A stretch of DNA of 37,042 nt from Oscillibacter sp. (lineage in GTDB: Bacteria; Bacillota; Clostridia; Oscillospirales; Oscillospiraceae), in NCBI GenBank assembly GCA_022652655.1, contig JALCRQ010000009.1:1-37042 (forward strand), read 5' to 3'. The position numbers and the translations under genes are program-made. The notes below the pieces were generated by a model, which saw only the letters and a program-made list of their open reading frames with translations, made no database searches and was not told the origin of the DNA. Numbering within the stretch: the first letter of the stretch is position 1; every line of letters begins with the position of its first letter. This document shows, piece by piece, positions 24,232 through 32,173 of this stretch.

Positions 24232-25059
24232 TCAGGCCCGGACCAGAACCGACTTGCCTACGGCAAAAAATTCCCGGACGTAATAGTTGGCCCGAAGCCA
24301 CCACCAGGGAAGCTCCGCCGGCACGCCGAAGGCTGAGGGCATCCCCTGGCTGTCGGCGATTTTCAGCGCCCGATAAATGTGAAAGTCATTGGTCACCACC
24401 GCCAGTTCCGTCTTCCCGGGCTTCAGCCCCAGGGAGCGCAGAAGCTCCGCGGTGTTGCAGAAATTCTCCGCCGTGGTGGCGGAGCGCTCCTCCAGATAGA
24501 GGCGGCCGGGATCCGCATGCAGTCCGACAAGTCCCCGGTACATGGCCAGGGCCTCGGACACGTCCTCGTCGGGGCCTTGGCCGCCGGAGAGGATCACCGG
24601 CACGTCCGGGTGCCGGTCCAGATAGTCCGCCGCCGCGTCGATCCGGCTCTGCAGCGCCAGAGACGGCGTGCTGCCGTTGACGCCGGCGCCCAGCACCACA
24701 ATGGCGTCGGGCCGGCGGGTTTTGTATGCGGTGCTCTCCCCCGCCGCCGCGATCCTCCCCTCCGTCAGCACAAAGAGGAAAATCCCGGCGCACAAAAGCG
24801 CCGCCAACACACCCCGCAGGGCAGCCCCGCTCCGGGAAACGGCCGCCCAGCGGTTCAGTGCGGCCAGGGCAGCGCAGGCCGCCGCCAGTCCCAGAAAAAG
24901 CGCCGCCGAAAATTTCACGCCCCGCAGCGCGAAGCCGCAGACCGCCGCCAGAAGCACAAATACGCCGCCCAGCGCCAGCAGTGCCTTTTCACCCCGCCGG
25001 CCGCCGGAGCGCCCACGATAGCGGGCGGGCCGCGAAACGCTATGCCTCCGCTTCCTCAC
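24232..25059 (-). CDS. DUF218 (YdcF/SanA-like) membrane protein
   Basis: 275 residues. A basic N-terminus (KRRHSVSRPARYRGR) is followed by about three hydrophobic helices (27-45, 48-68, 82-99), then a DUF218 domain at about 115-270: DAIVVLGAGVNG, LSGGQGPDEDVSEALAM, and TNDFHIYRALKIA. DUF218 proteins such as YdcF and SanA affect envelope integrity in E. coli, and some relatives bind S-adenosylmethionine; the exact role is unknown. Start is GTG at 25059 with GGAGG 6 bases upstream, inside the last codons of the ABC-F gene (20-base overlap). Placement after ddl and murF is consistent with an envelope role. Confidence 0.88.
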   Translation of the reverse strand: MRKRRHSVSRPARYRGRSGGRRGEKALLALGGVFVLLAAVCGFALRGVKFSAALFLGLAAACAALAALNRWAAVSRSGAALRGVLAALLCAGIFLFVLTEGRIAAAGESTAYKTRRPDAIVVLGAGVNGSTPSLALQSRIDAAADYLDRHPDVPVILSGGQGPDEDVSEALAMYRGLVGLHADPGRLYLEERSATTAENFCNTAELLRSLGLKPGKTELAVVTNDFHIYRALKIADSQGMPSAFGVPAELPWWWLRANYYVREFFAVGKSVLVRA

Positions 25060-26944
25060 TCAGCGCCTCCCATTTCTCGTAAAGGGCGTCCAGCTCCGCC
25101 TGAGCCGCCGCCTTTTCCTCCGTCAGGCCGTTCAGCTTTTCATAGTCGCAGGCGGCGGCCTCCATTTCTCCGTCCAGTCTGGCCAGGCGCTCCTCCGCCT
25201 TTGCGATCTCCCGCTCACAGATGGTCAGCTGCCGCTTTGCGGCCTGCTGGCCCCGGTTGCCCCGGGGTTTTTCTGTAATGCTATTTTGCTTTACATTCTT
25301 TACAGGAGAATCCTTTTTGTGACTTTCTTCCTCCAGGGCCTTCTGCTGACGGTACTGGGCAAAGCCCATGGGCCAATCTGTGATCGTTCCATCCGCCAGC
25401 TCCCAGATCCGGGTGGCGAAGCGGTTGATAAAGTAGCGGTCATGGGAGACGAACAGCAGTGTTCCATCGTAGGATTCCACGGCGTTCTCGATCCATTCCC
25501 GGGAATCAATATCCAGATGGTTGGTGGGCTCATCCAAAATGAGAAAGTTGATCTCGTCGTCCATCAGCATGCACAGGCGCAGCCTGCTCATCTCACCCCC
25601 GGACAGCACCGATACGGTCTTGAATACGTCCTCGCCCCGAAAATCATAGGCCGCCAGGCGGTTGCGCGCGCTCTGGGCGGAGAGGTTTTTCCGGGCCGCC
25701 ATCATGTTTTCCACCAGGTTCCAATCCGGATGGTCAAAGCGGATCACCTGGGGCAGATAGGCCGGTTTGACGGACGGCCCCAGCCGGATCCGCCCGTCGT
25801 CGGGGAACTCCTCGTTCATAATCATCTTAATCAGGGTGGATTTGCCCGTTCCGTTGTCGCCGATCAGGGCAATGCGCTCACCGCCCTGAACCTTCAGATT
25901 GATTTGTGAAAAAAGGTGCTTGTCTCCGAAGGATTTCCCCAGGTTTCGCAGGGCCAGCACCTCATCCCCGTGAAATTCCGCCGCGCTGAACCGGGCGTCC
26001 ATTTTCCGTGCCTGGGTGGGCTTGTCCGTAGTGCGCATGCGCTCAATCCGCTTCTCCATGGAAAAAGCGCGCTTATAAAGGGCGTCGTTGCCCAGAAACG
26101 CCCACAGGCGGAGCTTGTCCGCCGCCTCTGTGAGCTGTGCGATCTTGGCCTGCTCCTTCTGGTACTGCTTCATGCGCTCCTGAAAACGGCGCTCTTTTTC
26201 CACGGCGTAAAAGCTGTAATTCCCACTGTAAAATTCCGCCTTGCCGTCCTGGATCTCGATAATCCGGGTAACCACCCGATCCAGAAAATAGCGGTCATGG
26301 GAAATAACCACCACCGTGCCCTGAAAGGTGCGGATATACTCCTCCAGCCACTCGGTAGCGTGCAGATCCAGATGGTTGGTGGGTTCGTCCAGCAGAAGAA
26401 TATCCGTGTCCTCCAGAATCAGGCGGCCCAGGTTGACCCGGGTCTTTTCCCCACCGGAGAGGCTCTCAAAAAGCTGATGGCGCATTTCCCCGGAAATGGA
26501 CAGGCCGTTGGCGACTTTATTGACCGCCACATCCGTATCGTAGCCCCCGAAGGTCTCAAACTTCTCGCTGAGCGCGCCGTATCTTCTCAAAAGGGCGGGA
26601 TCCGTCTCCCCCGCCGTCATCCGGGCGGTGAGCGTCTCCATCTCCCGGGCCAGACTCTGGAGACGGGCAAAGGCCGTGCGCAGCACATCCTCCACCGTAA
26701 AGCCCTCCGGGTAGACGGGAATCTGGGAGATCAGCCCCAGCCGCCGGCCGGTGCCGATGGTCACACAGCCGGAGTCGCAGTCCAGTTCCCCGGTCAAAAT
26801 GCGAAACAGCGTGGTTTTGCCCGCGCCGTTTCTGCCGAGGAGTCCGACCCGTTCGCCCTGGTCAACCTGAAAAGTCAGTCCATCCAGTATTTTCTTTTCC
26901 AAATCGAAGGACTTGACCAGCCCCTCAGCCTGGATCTCGATCAT
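25040..26944 (-). CDS. ABC-F family ATPase
   Basis: 634 residues with two ABC cassettes and no membrane helices, as in ABC-F proteins that act on the ribosome. Cassette 1: Walker A GRNGAGKT at about 37-44, signature SLSGGEKTRV, Walker B ILLLDEPTNHLDL. A linker at about 235-320 is rich in Lys/Arg/Gln (RRFQERMKQYQKEQ), the interdomain arm that reaches the ribosome in this family. Cassette 2: GDNGTGKS, VLSGGEMSRL and FLILDEPTNHLDI. A C-terminal coiled coil (about 560-630, Ala/Glu/Lys rich) resembles Uup/YdiF-type members rather than antibiotic-resistance types. The binding site before ATG is weak (AAGAG). It lies 69 bases after murF. Confidence 0.95.
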   Translation of the reverse strand: MIEIQAEGLVKSFDLEKKILDGLTFQVDQGERVGLLGRNGAGKTTLFRILTGELDCDSGCVTIGTGRRLGLISQIPVYPEGFTVEDVLRTAFARLQSLAREMETLTARMTAGETDPALLRRYGALSEKFETFGGYDTDVAVNKVANGLSISGEMRHQLFESLSGGEKTRVNLGRLILEDTDILLLDEPTNHLDLHATEWLEEYIRTFQGTVVVISHDRYFLDRVVTRIIEIQDGKAEFYSGNYSFYAVEKERRFQERMKQYQKEQAKIAQLTEAADKLRLWAFLGNDALYKRAFSMEKRIERMRTTDKPTQARKMDARFSAAEFHGDEVLALRNLGKSFGDKHLFSQINLKVQGGERIALIGDNGTGKSTLIKMIMNEEFPDDGRIRLGPSVKPAYLPQVIRFDHPDWNLVENMMAARKNLSAQSARNRLAAYDFRGEDVFKTVSVLSGGEMSRLRLCMLMDDEINFLILDEPTNHLDIDSREWIENAVESYDGTLLFVSHDRYFINRFATRIWELADGTITDWPMGFAQYRQQKALEEESHKKDSPVKNVKQNSITEKPRGNRGQQAAKRQLTICEREIAKAEERLARLDGEMEAAACDYEKLNGLTEEKAAAQAELDALYEKWEALSEEAEA

Positions 26945-27013
26945 GCTCTTATCAATCCGTTTCTCTGTTTTTATCCGGGGAGACCGGGCCGCCGCGTACC
27001 GGCGGCCCGCTTT

Positions 27014-28378
27014 CTATTGACAGATGCGCTCCACCAGCCATCCGAAATTCATGGCGTGGGACGCCTTGACCAGCAGTACACTGTTGGGCGAAAAGCTCTC
27101 CTGAATCGACGGCAGGGCCTCCTCCTTGGTGGCGAAGTGCTGCACGGTGCCGCCGCTGTCCTCGGCTCCGGCGGCAATCCGGGAGGCCTTCGTGCCCACG
27201 GCGAAGATCTGGTCGATTCCCAGCATGGCCGCCAGGGCCCCCATATTGTAATGCGCCTGCTCCGTCAGGCTGCCCAGCTCTCCCATGTCGCCCAGCACGG
27301 CGATCTTCCGGTCGCACTCCGTCTTGGCCAGAATCTCTAGTGCCGCCGTGACGGACTGGGGATTGGCGTTGTAGCAGTCGTCCAGGATCGTCCGCCTGCC
27401 GGCCAGCCGGACGATGCGCATTCTGGAGCCCGTGGGCTCATAGGACGCCACGCCCCGGACGATCTCCTCCCGGCTCAGTCCCATCCGCTCGCCGATGGCT
27501 ACGGCAATGGAGGCCGGATAGACCATATGCTCGCCGGGGGCGGGGATTCTCAGCTCGTAGGCGTCCTTCTCCGTCTCCACCATGCAGGTAATCCCGTCGA
27601 CACCGTGGTCGGCGATGTCCGTCACCCGGACGCCGCAGTGCTCCGTCTGCCCGCACCGGATGGTGTCCATGGGCAGATTCAGCGTGTTGAGCAGCGCGTC
27701 GTCGCCGTTGAGCACGGCAACGCCGCCCTTTTTGAGATTCTCAAAAATTTCGCACTTCGCCTTCAGGATTCCCTCCCGGCTCTTGAGAAATTCGATATGC
27801 GCGTCGCCGATGTTGGAGATCACCGCAATGTCCGGCTGAATCATCTCGCCCAGATACCGGATCTCCCCAAAATGGTTCATTCCGGTCTCGATTACTGCCG
27901 CCTGGTGCTCCGCCGTCAGGCTCAGCAGCGTCAGCGGAACGCCCACGTCGTTGTTGTAGTTCTCCGGCGTCTTAAGCACCCGGTATTTGGCAGAGAGCAC
28001 GGCGGCGATCATATCCTTGGTGGTGGTCTTTCCCACGCTGCCGGTCACCTGGATGAAGGGGATGGTGAATTTCTGCCGGTAATAGGCCGCCAGCGCCTTC
28101 AGCGCAAGGCGGGTGTCCGCCACTTTGATGTAAAACTTTCCCGGCTGCAGATTGGCCGGCAGTCTGGAGCATAAAACTCCTCCGGCGCCCGCATCCAGGG
28201 CCTTTTCGATATACGCGTGCCCGTCGTGCTTCTCCCCTGTCAGCGGGATAAAGAGGCAGTTCTCCGGGATCTTCCTGCTGTCTGTCGAAACGCCGGTCAC
28301 CGGGGCCAGACCCTCCTGCGGATTCCACCAGACGCCGGCCGTGGCCTTCTCAATCTCCTGGATCGTCATTGGCTGCAT
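27014..28378 (-). CDS. murF: UDP-MurNAc-tripeptide--D-Ala-D-Ala ligase
   Basis: Adds the D-Ala-D-Ala dipeptide made by Ddl to the UDP-MurNAc tripeptide, the last cytoplasmic step of the peptidoglycan precursor. 454 residues: an N-terminal Mur ligase domain with GVSTDSRKI; the ATP loop GSVGKTTTKDM at about 113-123; ENYNNDVGVPLTLL; ISNIGDAHIEFL; and the C-terminal DDCYNANPQSV. Six bases separate it from the ddl stop, so the two consecutive steps are coupled. Start at 28378, with AAGGAG 13 bases away; an ATG three codons later (28369) is an alternative. Confidence 0.97.
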   Translation of the reverse strand: MQPMTIQEIEKATAGVWWNPQEGLAPVTGVSTDSRKIPENCLFIPLTGEKHDGHAYIEKALDAGAGGVLCSRLPANLQPGKFYIKVADTRLALKALAAYYRQKFTIPFIQVTGSVGKTTTKDMIAAVLSAKYRVLKTPENYNNDVGVPLTLLSLTAEHQAAVIETGMNHFGEIRYLGEMIQPDIAVISNIGDAHIEFLKSREGILKAKCEIFENLKKGGVAVLNGDDALLNTLNLPMDTIRCGQTEHCGVRVTDIADHGVDGITCMVETEKDAYELRIPAPGEHMVYPASIAVAIGERMGLSREEIVRGVASYEPTGSRMRIVRLAGRRTILDDCYNANPQSVTAALEILAKTECDRKIAVLGDMGELGSLTEQAHYNMGALAAMLGIDQIFAVGTKASRIAAGAEDSGGTVQHFATKEEALPSIQESFSPNSVLLVKASHAMNFGWLVERICQ

Positions 28379-28384
28379 AGCGGT

Positions 28385-29440
28385 TCACGATCTCCTTTTT
28401 ATTCGGTAGGAGCGCTGCACGATCTCCTCGCACAGTTCCTCATATGTCATTCCAAGGGCGGCGGTCTCTTTGGGGAGGAGACTTCCGGGCGTCAGCCCCG
28501 GCAGGGAATTCGTCTCCAGGCACCATGGGACGTTATTGGCATCCAGCATGAAATCCGCTCGGGAATAGACCTCCAGTCCCAGGGCCCGGTGCAGGGCCAG
28601 GGCCATTTCCCCGGCCTCCTTCGCCACCGCCGGAGAGACGTCGGCAGGACAGACCTCCCGGCATTTGTCGGACTGATATTTGGCGGTGTAATCAAAGTAC
28701 GCCGTGCTGGAGATCATCTCCACCGGCGGCAGATACCGATCGCCCAGCACGCCCACCGCCAGATCCCGTCCGCGGATGCGCTCCTCCACAATCACCTGTT
28801 CGCCGAAGCGCAGCACCTCCCGCAGGGCGTCCGCCAGCTCCTCCCGGGTGTTGGGCAGATAGACGCCGATGGAGGAGCCGCCTCCCGTGGTCTTGACCAC
28901 GCAGGGCATGAACAGCTCCGCCGCCAGGCGGGGAATGTCCCCCTCCTCATAGCGCAGCAGTTTCCACCTGGGCGTCCGGATGCCCGCCGCGTCCATGAGA
29001 CGCTTGGAAAAAATTTTCTCCATGGCCAAGCCGCTTCCCAGATACCCGGAGCCCGTGTACGCCACGCCCAGCAAATCCAGCGTGGCCTGAATGCGTCCGT
29101 CCTCGCCGTCCCGGCCGTGCAGGCCGATAAATACCAGATCCGCCAGCTTGCAGAGCTCCAGAACGCGGGGGCCGAAGGAGCCGGCGTCCTCTCCGCCCCG
29201 GCCGGCGCGGACAGCGTCCAGATCCGGCGCGGTCTCGCCGATGGTCGCCTCCGGGCAGCAGCCGTCCGGTGTGTCGAACAGGTCCTCAAGCGCCCCCTCC
29301 AGGGTCGGGATTCCAAGAAAAGAATCCACCAGAACCGCCTGGTGCCCGTTGCGCCGCAGGGCGCGGCACACGGAGGTTCCGGTTGCCAGGGAAACATTTC
29401 TCTCCGGGGAAATGCCGCCGGCTAAAACTGCGATTTTCAT
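28385..29440 (-). CDS. ddl: D-alanine--D-alanine ligase
   Basis: ATP-grasp enzyme joining two D-alanines for peptidoglycan. 351 residues: KIAVLAGGISPERNVSLATG at the N-terminus; ATP-grasp core with VKTTGGGSSIGVYL; VEERIRGRDLAVGVLG; SRADFMLDANNVPWCLETNSLPGLTPGSLLPKE near the C-terminus is read in two parts, with LETNSLPGLT matching the substrate loop. Start at 29440 has GAGG about 7 bases upstream; the frame is open to 29479 but those codons contain the likely leader. It is the first gene of a long minus-strand operon and is followed six bases later by murF. Confidence 0.97.
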   Translation of the reverse strand: MKIAVLAGGISPERNVSLATGTSVCRALRRNGHQAVLVDSFLGIPTLEGALEDLFDTPDGCCPEATIGETAPDLDAVRAGRGGEDAGSFGPRVLELCKLADLVFIGLHGRDGEDGRIQATLDLLGVAYTGSGYLGSGLAMEKIFSKRLMDAAGIRTPRWKLLRYEEGDIPRLAAELFMPCVVKTTGGGSSIGVYLPNTREELADALREVLRFGEQVIVEERIRGRDLAVGVLGDRYLPPVEMISSTAYFDYTAKYQSDKCREVCPADVSPAVAKEAGEMALALHRALGLEVYSRADFMLDANNVPWCLETNSLPGLTPGSLLPKETAALGMTYEELCEEIVQRSYRIKRRS

Positions 29441-29499
29441 GTATTTCCTCTTTTCGAAACAGTCTGGAAATCTGCTCAAAGATTATTACAGCAGTCTTT

Positions 29500-29528
29500 A
29501 GTCTAGCACACTTTCATGCTGAATACAA
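29500..29528 (-). promoter_or_regulatory. Promoter of the ddl-murF-...-M18 operon
   Basis: TTGTAT (29528-29523), 17-base spacer, TAGACT (29505-29500) on the minus strand, with an extended -10 TG (TGCTAGACT). It lies just past the terminator of the SLH gene. From here eight genes follow on one strand with gaps no larger than about 70 bases; a GC hairpin between murF and the ABC-F gene lacks a U-run. Confidence 0.7.
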
Positions 29529-29530
29529 CC

Positions 29531-29562
29531 AAAAAAAGCCACCCCGCACAAGGGAGTGGCTT
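29531..29562 (-). terminator. Terminator of the Ig-like/SLH gene
   Basis: 10-bp stem (AAGCCACTCC with GGGGTGGCTT, one G-U pair) and 7-base loop followed by a U-run in the minus-strand transcript (29531-29537). It starts about 10 bases after the stop codon. Confidence 0.9.
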
Positions 29563-29572
29563 TCCCGGCGGC

Positions 29573-30556
29573 TTATTTGATCCAGTCCAGAACGCCCTTC
29601 TGATCGCCTGCCATCAGGGTCTGCGCCGCGGCCAGCATCCGTGCCGCGTCGGCGCGTGTCACGCTGCGGTCCAGGCCGCTGCTGCCGAAGCTTCCGGCCG
29701 CCAAAACGCTGACGGATTCCATATTGCCCACCGCCTGCGCCGCCCAGGAGGGCGCCGCGTTCCGATCCGCGTACCAGGCGTCCAGATCCACGTCGCGGAC
29801 GGAGAGCACCCGGTTCAAAATGGCCGCCGCCTCGTTGTACGTTACGGCGTCGGAGGCCCGGAACGCAGGGCCGTCAGGCGTGGAGCAGCCCTGCACCACG
29901 CCGTCGCTGAGTCCGGACGCCGCGTAGGCCTTTGCCCAGGTGGGAATGGCGGCGTCATCCGAGAAGCCCGTCATGGTGACGGCGGAGGCGTCCATTCCGG
30001 CGCTCTCCATGGTCATCGCCAAAAACTCGCCCCGGGACACCGTGCGCTCCGGTTCAAAGAAATACTGGCCGCCGATTTTGGACCCTGTAAAAATTCCCTC
30101 CTCCGCCAGCTGCTGGGCGGCCGCAGCGGCGGCGCTGCCGCTCATGTCGGCGTAGGAGACGCCGCTTTTCACCTTATCCACCGTCACATCCACCGTGGCG
30201 GGAGAGGATTTGTGCCCGGCGCTGTCCGTGGCCACGAAGGTAAAGCTGTCGCTGCCGGTCTTGTCCTTGGCGGGCGTATAGACGAAATTCGCGCCCTCCA
30301 CTGTCACGCTGCCGCGCCGGGGCTGCTTTTTCACCTGATAGGTCATATCGTCGCCCTCGTTGTCCACGGCCAGAAACTGTGCGTGATAGGGAATATTCCG
30401 ATACGTCCGGATCTCCAGCTCCTGGGCGATGGGCGCTCCCTGCGCCTGGGTCTTCTCCGTTTTCTTCCCGAAAAGCGCCATGGCCGGCACCGTCATCAAA
30501 ACTGCCGCTGTCAGAACGGACGCCGCGCCGCGCCGGAACAAATTTTTCATTTGCAA
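29573..30556 (-). CDS. Secreted Ig-like / S-layer-homology protein
   Basis: 327 residues. Residues 1-29 look like a signal peptide (KNLFRRG, then ASVLTAAVLMTVPAMA). Residues about 45-128 form a cadherin/Ig-like domain of the type that repeats in surface proteins (YQVKKQPRRGSV, FVYTPAKDKTGSDSFTFVATDS). Residues about 133-327 contain three SLH-like segments (SYADMSGSAAAAAAQQLAEEG; FSDDAAIPTWAKAYAASGL; WYADRNAAPSWAAQAV), which typically bind wall polymers. It probably sits on the cell surface; no catalytic motif is seen. Start is TTG at 30556, 8 bases after GGAGG; ATG at 30550 is 14 bases away. A single-gene unit between two terminators, next to ddl and rodA. Confidence 0.88.
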   Translation of the reverse strand: MQMKNLFRRGAASVLTAAVLMTVPAMALFGKKTEKTQAQGAPIAQELEIRTYRNIPYHAQFLAVDNEGDDMTYQVKKQPRRGSVTVEGANFVYTPAKDKTGSDSFTFVATDSAGHKSSPATVDVTVDKVKSGVSYADMSGSAAAAAAQQLAEEGIFTGSKIGGQYFFEPERTVSRGEFLAMTMESAGMDASAVTMTGFSDDAAIPTWAKAYAASGLSDGVVQGCSTPDGPAFRASDAVTYNEAAAILNRVLSVRDVDLDAWYADRNAAPSWAAQAVGNMESVSVLAAGSFGSSGLDRSVTRADAARMLAAAQTLMAGDQKGVLDWIK

Positions 30557-30615
30557 GGTGATTACCTCCCACTTTTATTGTGGGAATAGTGTGCGCCGCA
30601 CGGTGTAAACTATTC

Positions 30616-30649
30616 AAAACGCCCGAAAGCGACCGCTTTCGGGCGTTTT
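30616..30649 (-). terminator. Terminator of rodA
   Basis: Perfect 16-bp stem (AAAACGCCCGAAAGCG with its complement; 30616-30631 and 30634-30649), a 2-base loop, and T at the end of the 3' arm. It starts 18 bases after the rodA stop and separates it from the SLH gene. Confidence 0.88.
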
Positions 30650-30667
30650 ATTCCATTGATTTCCTCT

Positions 30668-31831
30668 CTACCGCGGACGGACGCGATCCGGAAGCGCGCG
30701 CTTCTTGATGCCGGAGACGACGCCCATGGCCGCAAACAGCGTCACCAGAGACGACCCGCCGTAGCTGAAAAACGGCAGCGTCAGACCGATCACCGGCATG
30801 ACAAACAGGCACATGCCCAGATTTTCAATGGTCTGAAAGATCAGCATCCCGGCAATCCCTACGCACACGTAGGAGGAGAACTGGGAGCGGGCGTGCCGCG
30901 CCACCTGAAGGCAGCGCACAATGATGGCGGCCAGAAGCAGGATGATCACAATGCAGCCCACCAGCCCCAGCTCCTCCCCGGCCACGGCAAAGATAAAATC
31001 CGTGTGCCGGGCGGGCAGAGACGTGGACGTGGGGCTCTGGGTCTGGGTGCCGTGAAAGAGTCCCTGTCCGAACCAGCCGCCGGAGCCCAGGGCCAATAGG
31101 CCCCGGGTCTGCTGCCAGCCCACGCCCAGCGGCTCGAAGGTATGGTCGAAAATCGCGCGAAACCGCCGGATCATGTAGTCGATGCGCCCCAGCTTGTAAA
31201 GCCCGAACATCCCCAGGCCGCCCAGGCCGATGCCCACCACAAACCAGCGCCAGGCCATACCGGCCACCATGGCCATGCAGGCGAAGATAAACGCGTATAC
31301 CAGGGCACTGCCCATATCGTTGGAGACCGCGTAGATCAGGCCCACCATAAAAATCAGGTGGAACGCCGGAGGCAAAACCGCCCGGAGGCTCTTAAGCTCA
31401 TGGTGCTCCTGCCAGGCCCACTCCAGCTGCTTTGCCAGCAGCAGGATAAAGGTAATTTTGACGATCTCCGCCGGCTGGATTGAGACCGGCACGCCGGGAA
31501 ACTTCAGCCAGGCCCGGTTTCCGGTGTTGTCGCTGACGCCGAAGGGCGTCCGCAGAAGGCAGATGAAGCCGATATTGAACAGGAGGATCCACTTCCACTT
31601 GCGCAGAAGCACCTCCACATCCACCAGCGACAACAAAATGTAGATGGCAATCCCCAAAACCAGGGCCACACACTGGACGGTTAAAAGGCGGAGCGCCTTG
31701 GAGCCCATATAGCGCGTGGCGCTGGTAATCAGCAGCAGGCCGTAGAGGGACGCCGCAGCACAGAGGCCCAGCAGCACCAGGTCGGCCTGCTGGAAAAAGT
31801 CCTCCAATAAGTTTTTCGATCGGTTGAACAT
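30668..31831 (-). CDS. rodA: RodA/FtsW/SpoVE-family SEDS glycosyltransferase
   Basis: SEDS proteins polymerise lipid II into glycan strands with a partner class B PBP. 387 residues with about ten hydrophobic helices. Family marks: TGNRAWLKFPGVPVSIQPAEIVKI in the middle (NRAW and QPAE are conserved), the loop GSGGWFGQGLFHGTQ, then FIFAVAGEELGLVG, and the C-terminal PVIGLTLPFFSYGGSSL. The RAW...QPAE spacing and the single-gene setting favour RodA over FtsW, but the two cannot be parted firmly here; no PBP2, mre or mur gene flanks it. Start at 31831 has GGAG 6 bases upstream; ATG at 31843 has none. Confidence 0.93.
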   Translation of the reverse strand: MFNRSKNLLEDFFQQADLVLLGLCAAASLYGLLLITSATRYMGSKALRLLTVQCVALVLGIAIYILLSLVDVEVLLRKWKWILLFNIGFICLLRTPFGVSDNTGNRAWLKFPGVPVSIQPAEIVKITFILLLAKQLEWAWQEHHELKSLRAVLPPAFHLIFMVGLIYAVSNDMGSALVYAFIFACMAMVAGMAWRWFVVGIGLGGLGMFGLYKLGRIDYMIRRFRAIFDHTFEPLGVGWQQTRGLLALGSGGWFGQGLFHGTQTQSPTSTSLPARHTDFIFAVAGEELGLVGCIVIILLLAAIIVRCLQVARHARSQFSSYVCVGIAGMLIFQTIENLGMCLFVMPVIGLTLPFFSYGGSSLVTLFAAMGVVSGIKKRALPDRVRPR

Positions 31832-31894
31832 GCCGTTCTCCATTCGTATCGGGTCGTATCAGGGGAAAGGAATCAATAGGACCCGTGATTTTAT

Positions 31895-31923
31895 AGTATA
31901 GCACAGTCGCCCCGCGGTGTAAA
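31895..31923 (-). promoter_or_regulatory. Promoter of rodA
   Basis: TTTACA (31923-31918), 17-base spacer, TATACT (31900-31895) on the minus strand, with an extended -10 TG (TGCTATACT). Divergent from the tsaE promoter, whose -35 begins 15 bases further right. Confidence 0.85.
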
Positions 31924-31937
31924 CCGAGCAATTTTCT

Positions 31938-31966
31938 TTTACTTGCCGCAGGTCGTGTGGTATAAT
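31938..31966 (+). promoter_or_regulatory. Promoter of tsaE-tsaB
   Basis: TTTACT (31938-31943), 17-base spacer, TATAAT (31961-31966), with extended TG (TGGTATAAT). The -10 box is part of the first inverted-repeat unit. The transcript would start near 31973 and have a leader of about 200 bases before tsaE. Confidence 0.8.
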
Positions 31967-31989
31967 GGCCGCAAAGCGGCTATTATACC
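31959..31989. repeat. 31-bp inverted-repeat unit, copy 1
   Basis: GGTATAATGGCCGC, loop AAA, then GCGGCTATTATACC: 14-base arms with one G-U-type mismatch. Arms are identical, mismatch included, to copy 2 at 32099-32129. Both orientations contain a -10-like TATAAT or TATTAT. Confidence 0.9.
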
Positions 31990-32073
31990 TGCGCAGCAAA
32001 GCGCTGTGCGCTTTGGCGCATTGCAATCGTCCGCCGCCTCGCCCCTTACGGGGCAACCGGCGAGGGTGACGGC

Positions 32074-32103
32074 ATACCATAAATTGCGGGCAATTTATGG
32101 TAT
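32074..32103. repeat. Perfect 14-bp inverted repeat in the tsaE leader
   Basis: ATACCATAAATTGC, a GG loop, then its exact complement (32090-32103). Its last five bases are shared with copy 2 of the 31-bp unit, so the two hairpins cannot form at once. Confidence 0.9.
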
Positions 32104-32129
32104 AATGGCCGCGTGGCGGCTATTATACC
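32099..32129. repeat. 31-bp inverted-repeat unit, copy 2
   Basis: Same 14-base arms as copy 1 but loop GTG instead of AAA, starting 140 bases further right. Between the copies lie other short palindromes (AAAGCGC/GCGCTTT, GCCCC/GGGGC, CTCGCC/GGCGAG). No U-run follows. This stretch and the two promoters account for the 342-base gene-free gap between rodA and tsaE. Confidence 0.9.
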
Positions 32130-32173
32130 CCCAAGGCGCGGAATAAACGCAAAACACAAAGGAGACGGGTCCC

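Noticed and set aside
26986-27008. GC-rich hairpin between murF and the ABC-F gene as a terminator
   Set aside because: The 9-bp stem is strong but no U-run follows on the minus strand, so termination is unlikely. It may affect mRNA stability.
30590-30615. Promoter for the Ig-like/SLH gene (TTTACA ... TATTCC)
   Set aside because: Spacing is only 15 bases and the -10 box is poor. A promoter must exist here, but I cannot place it with confidence.
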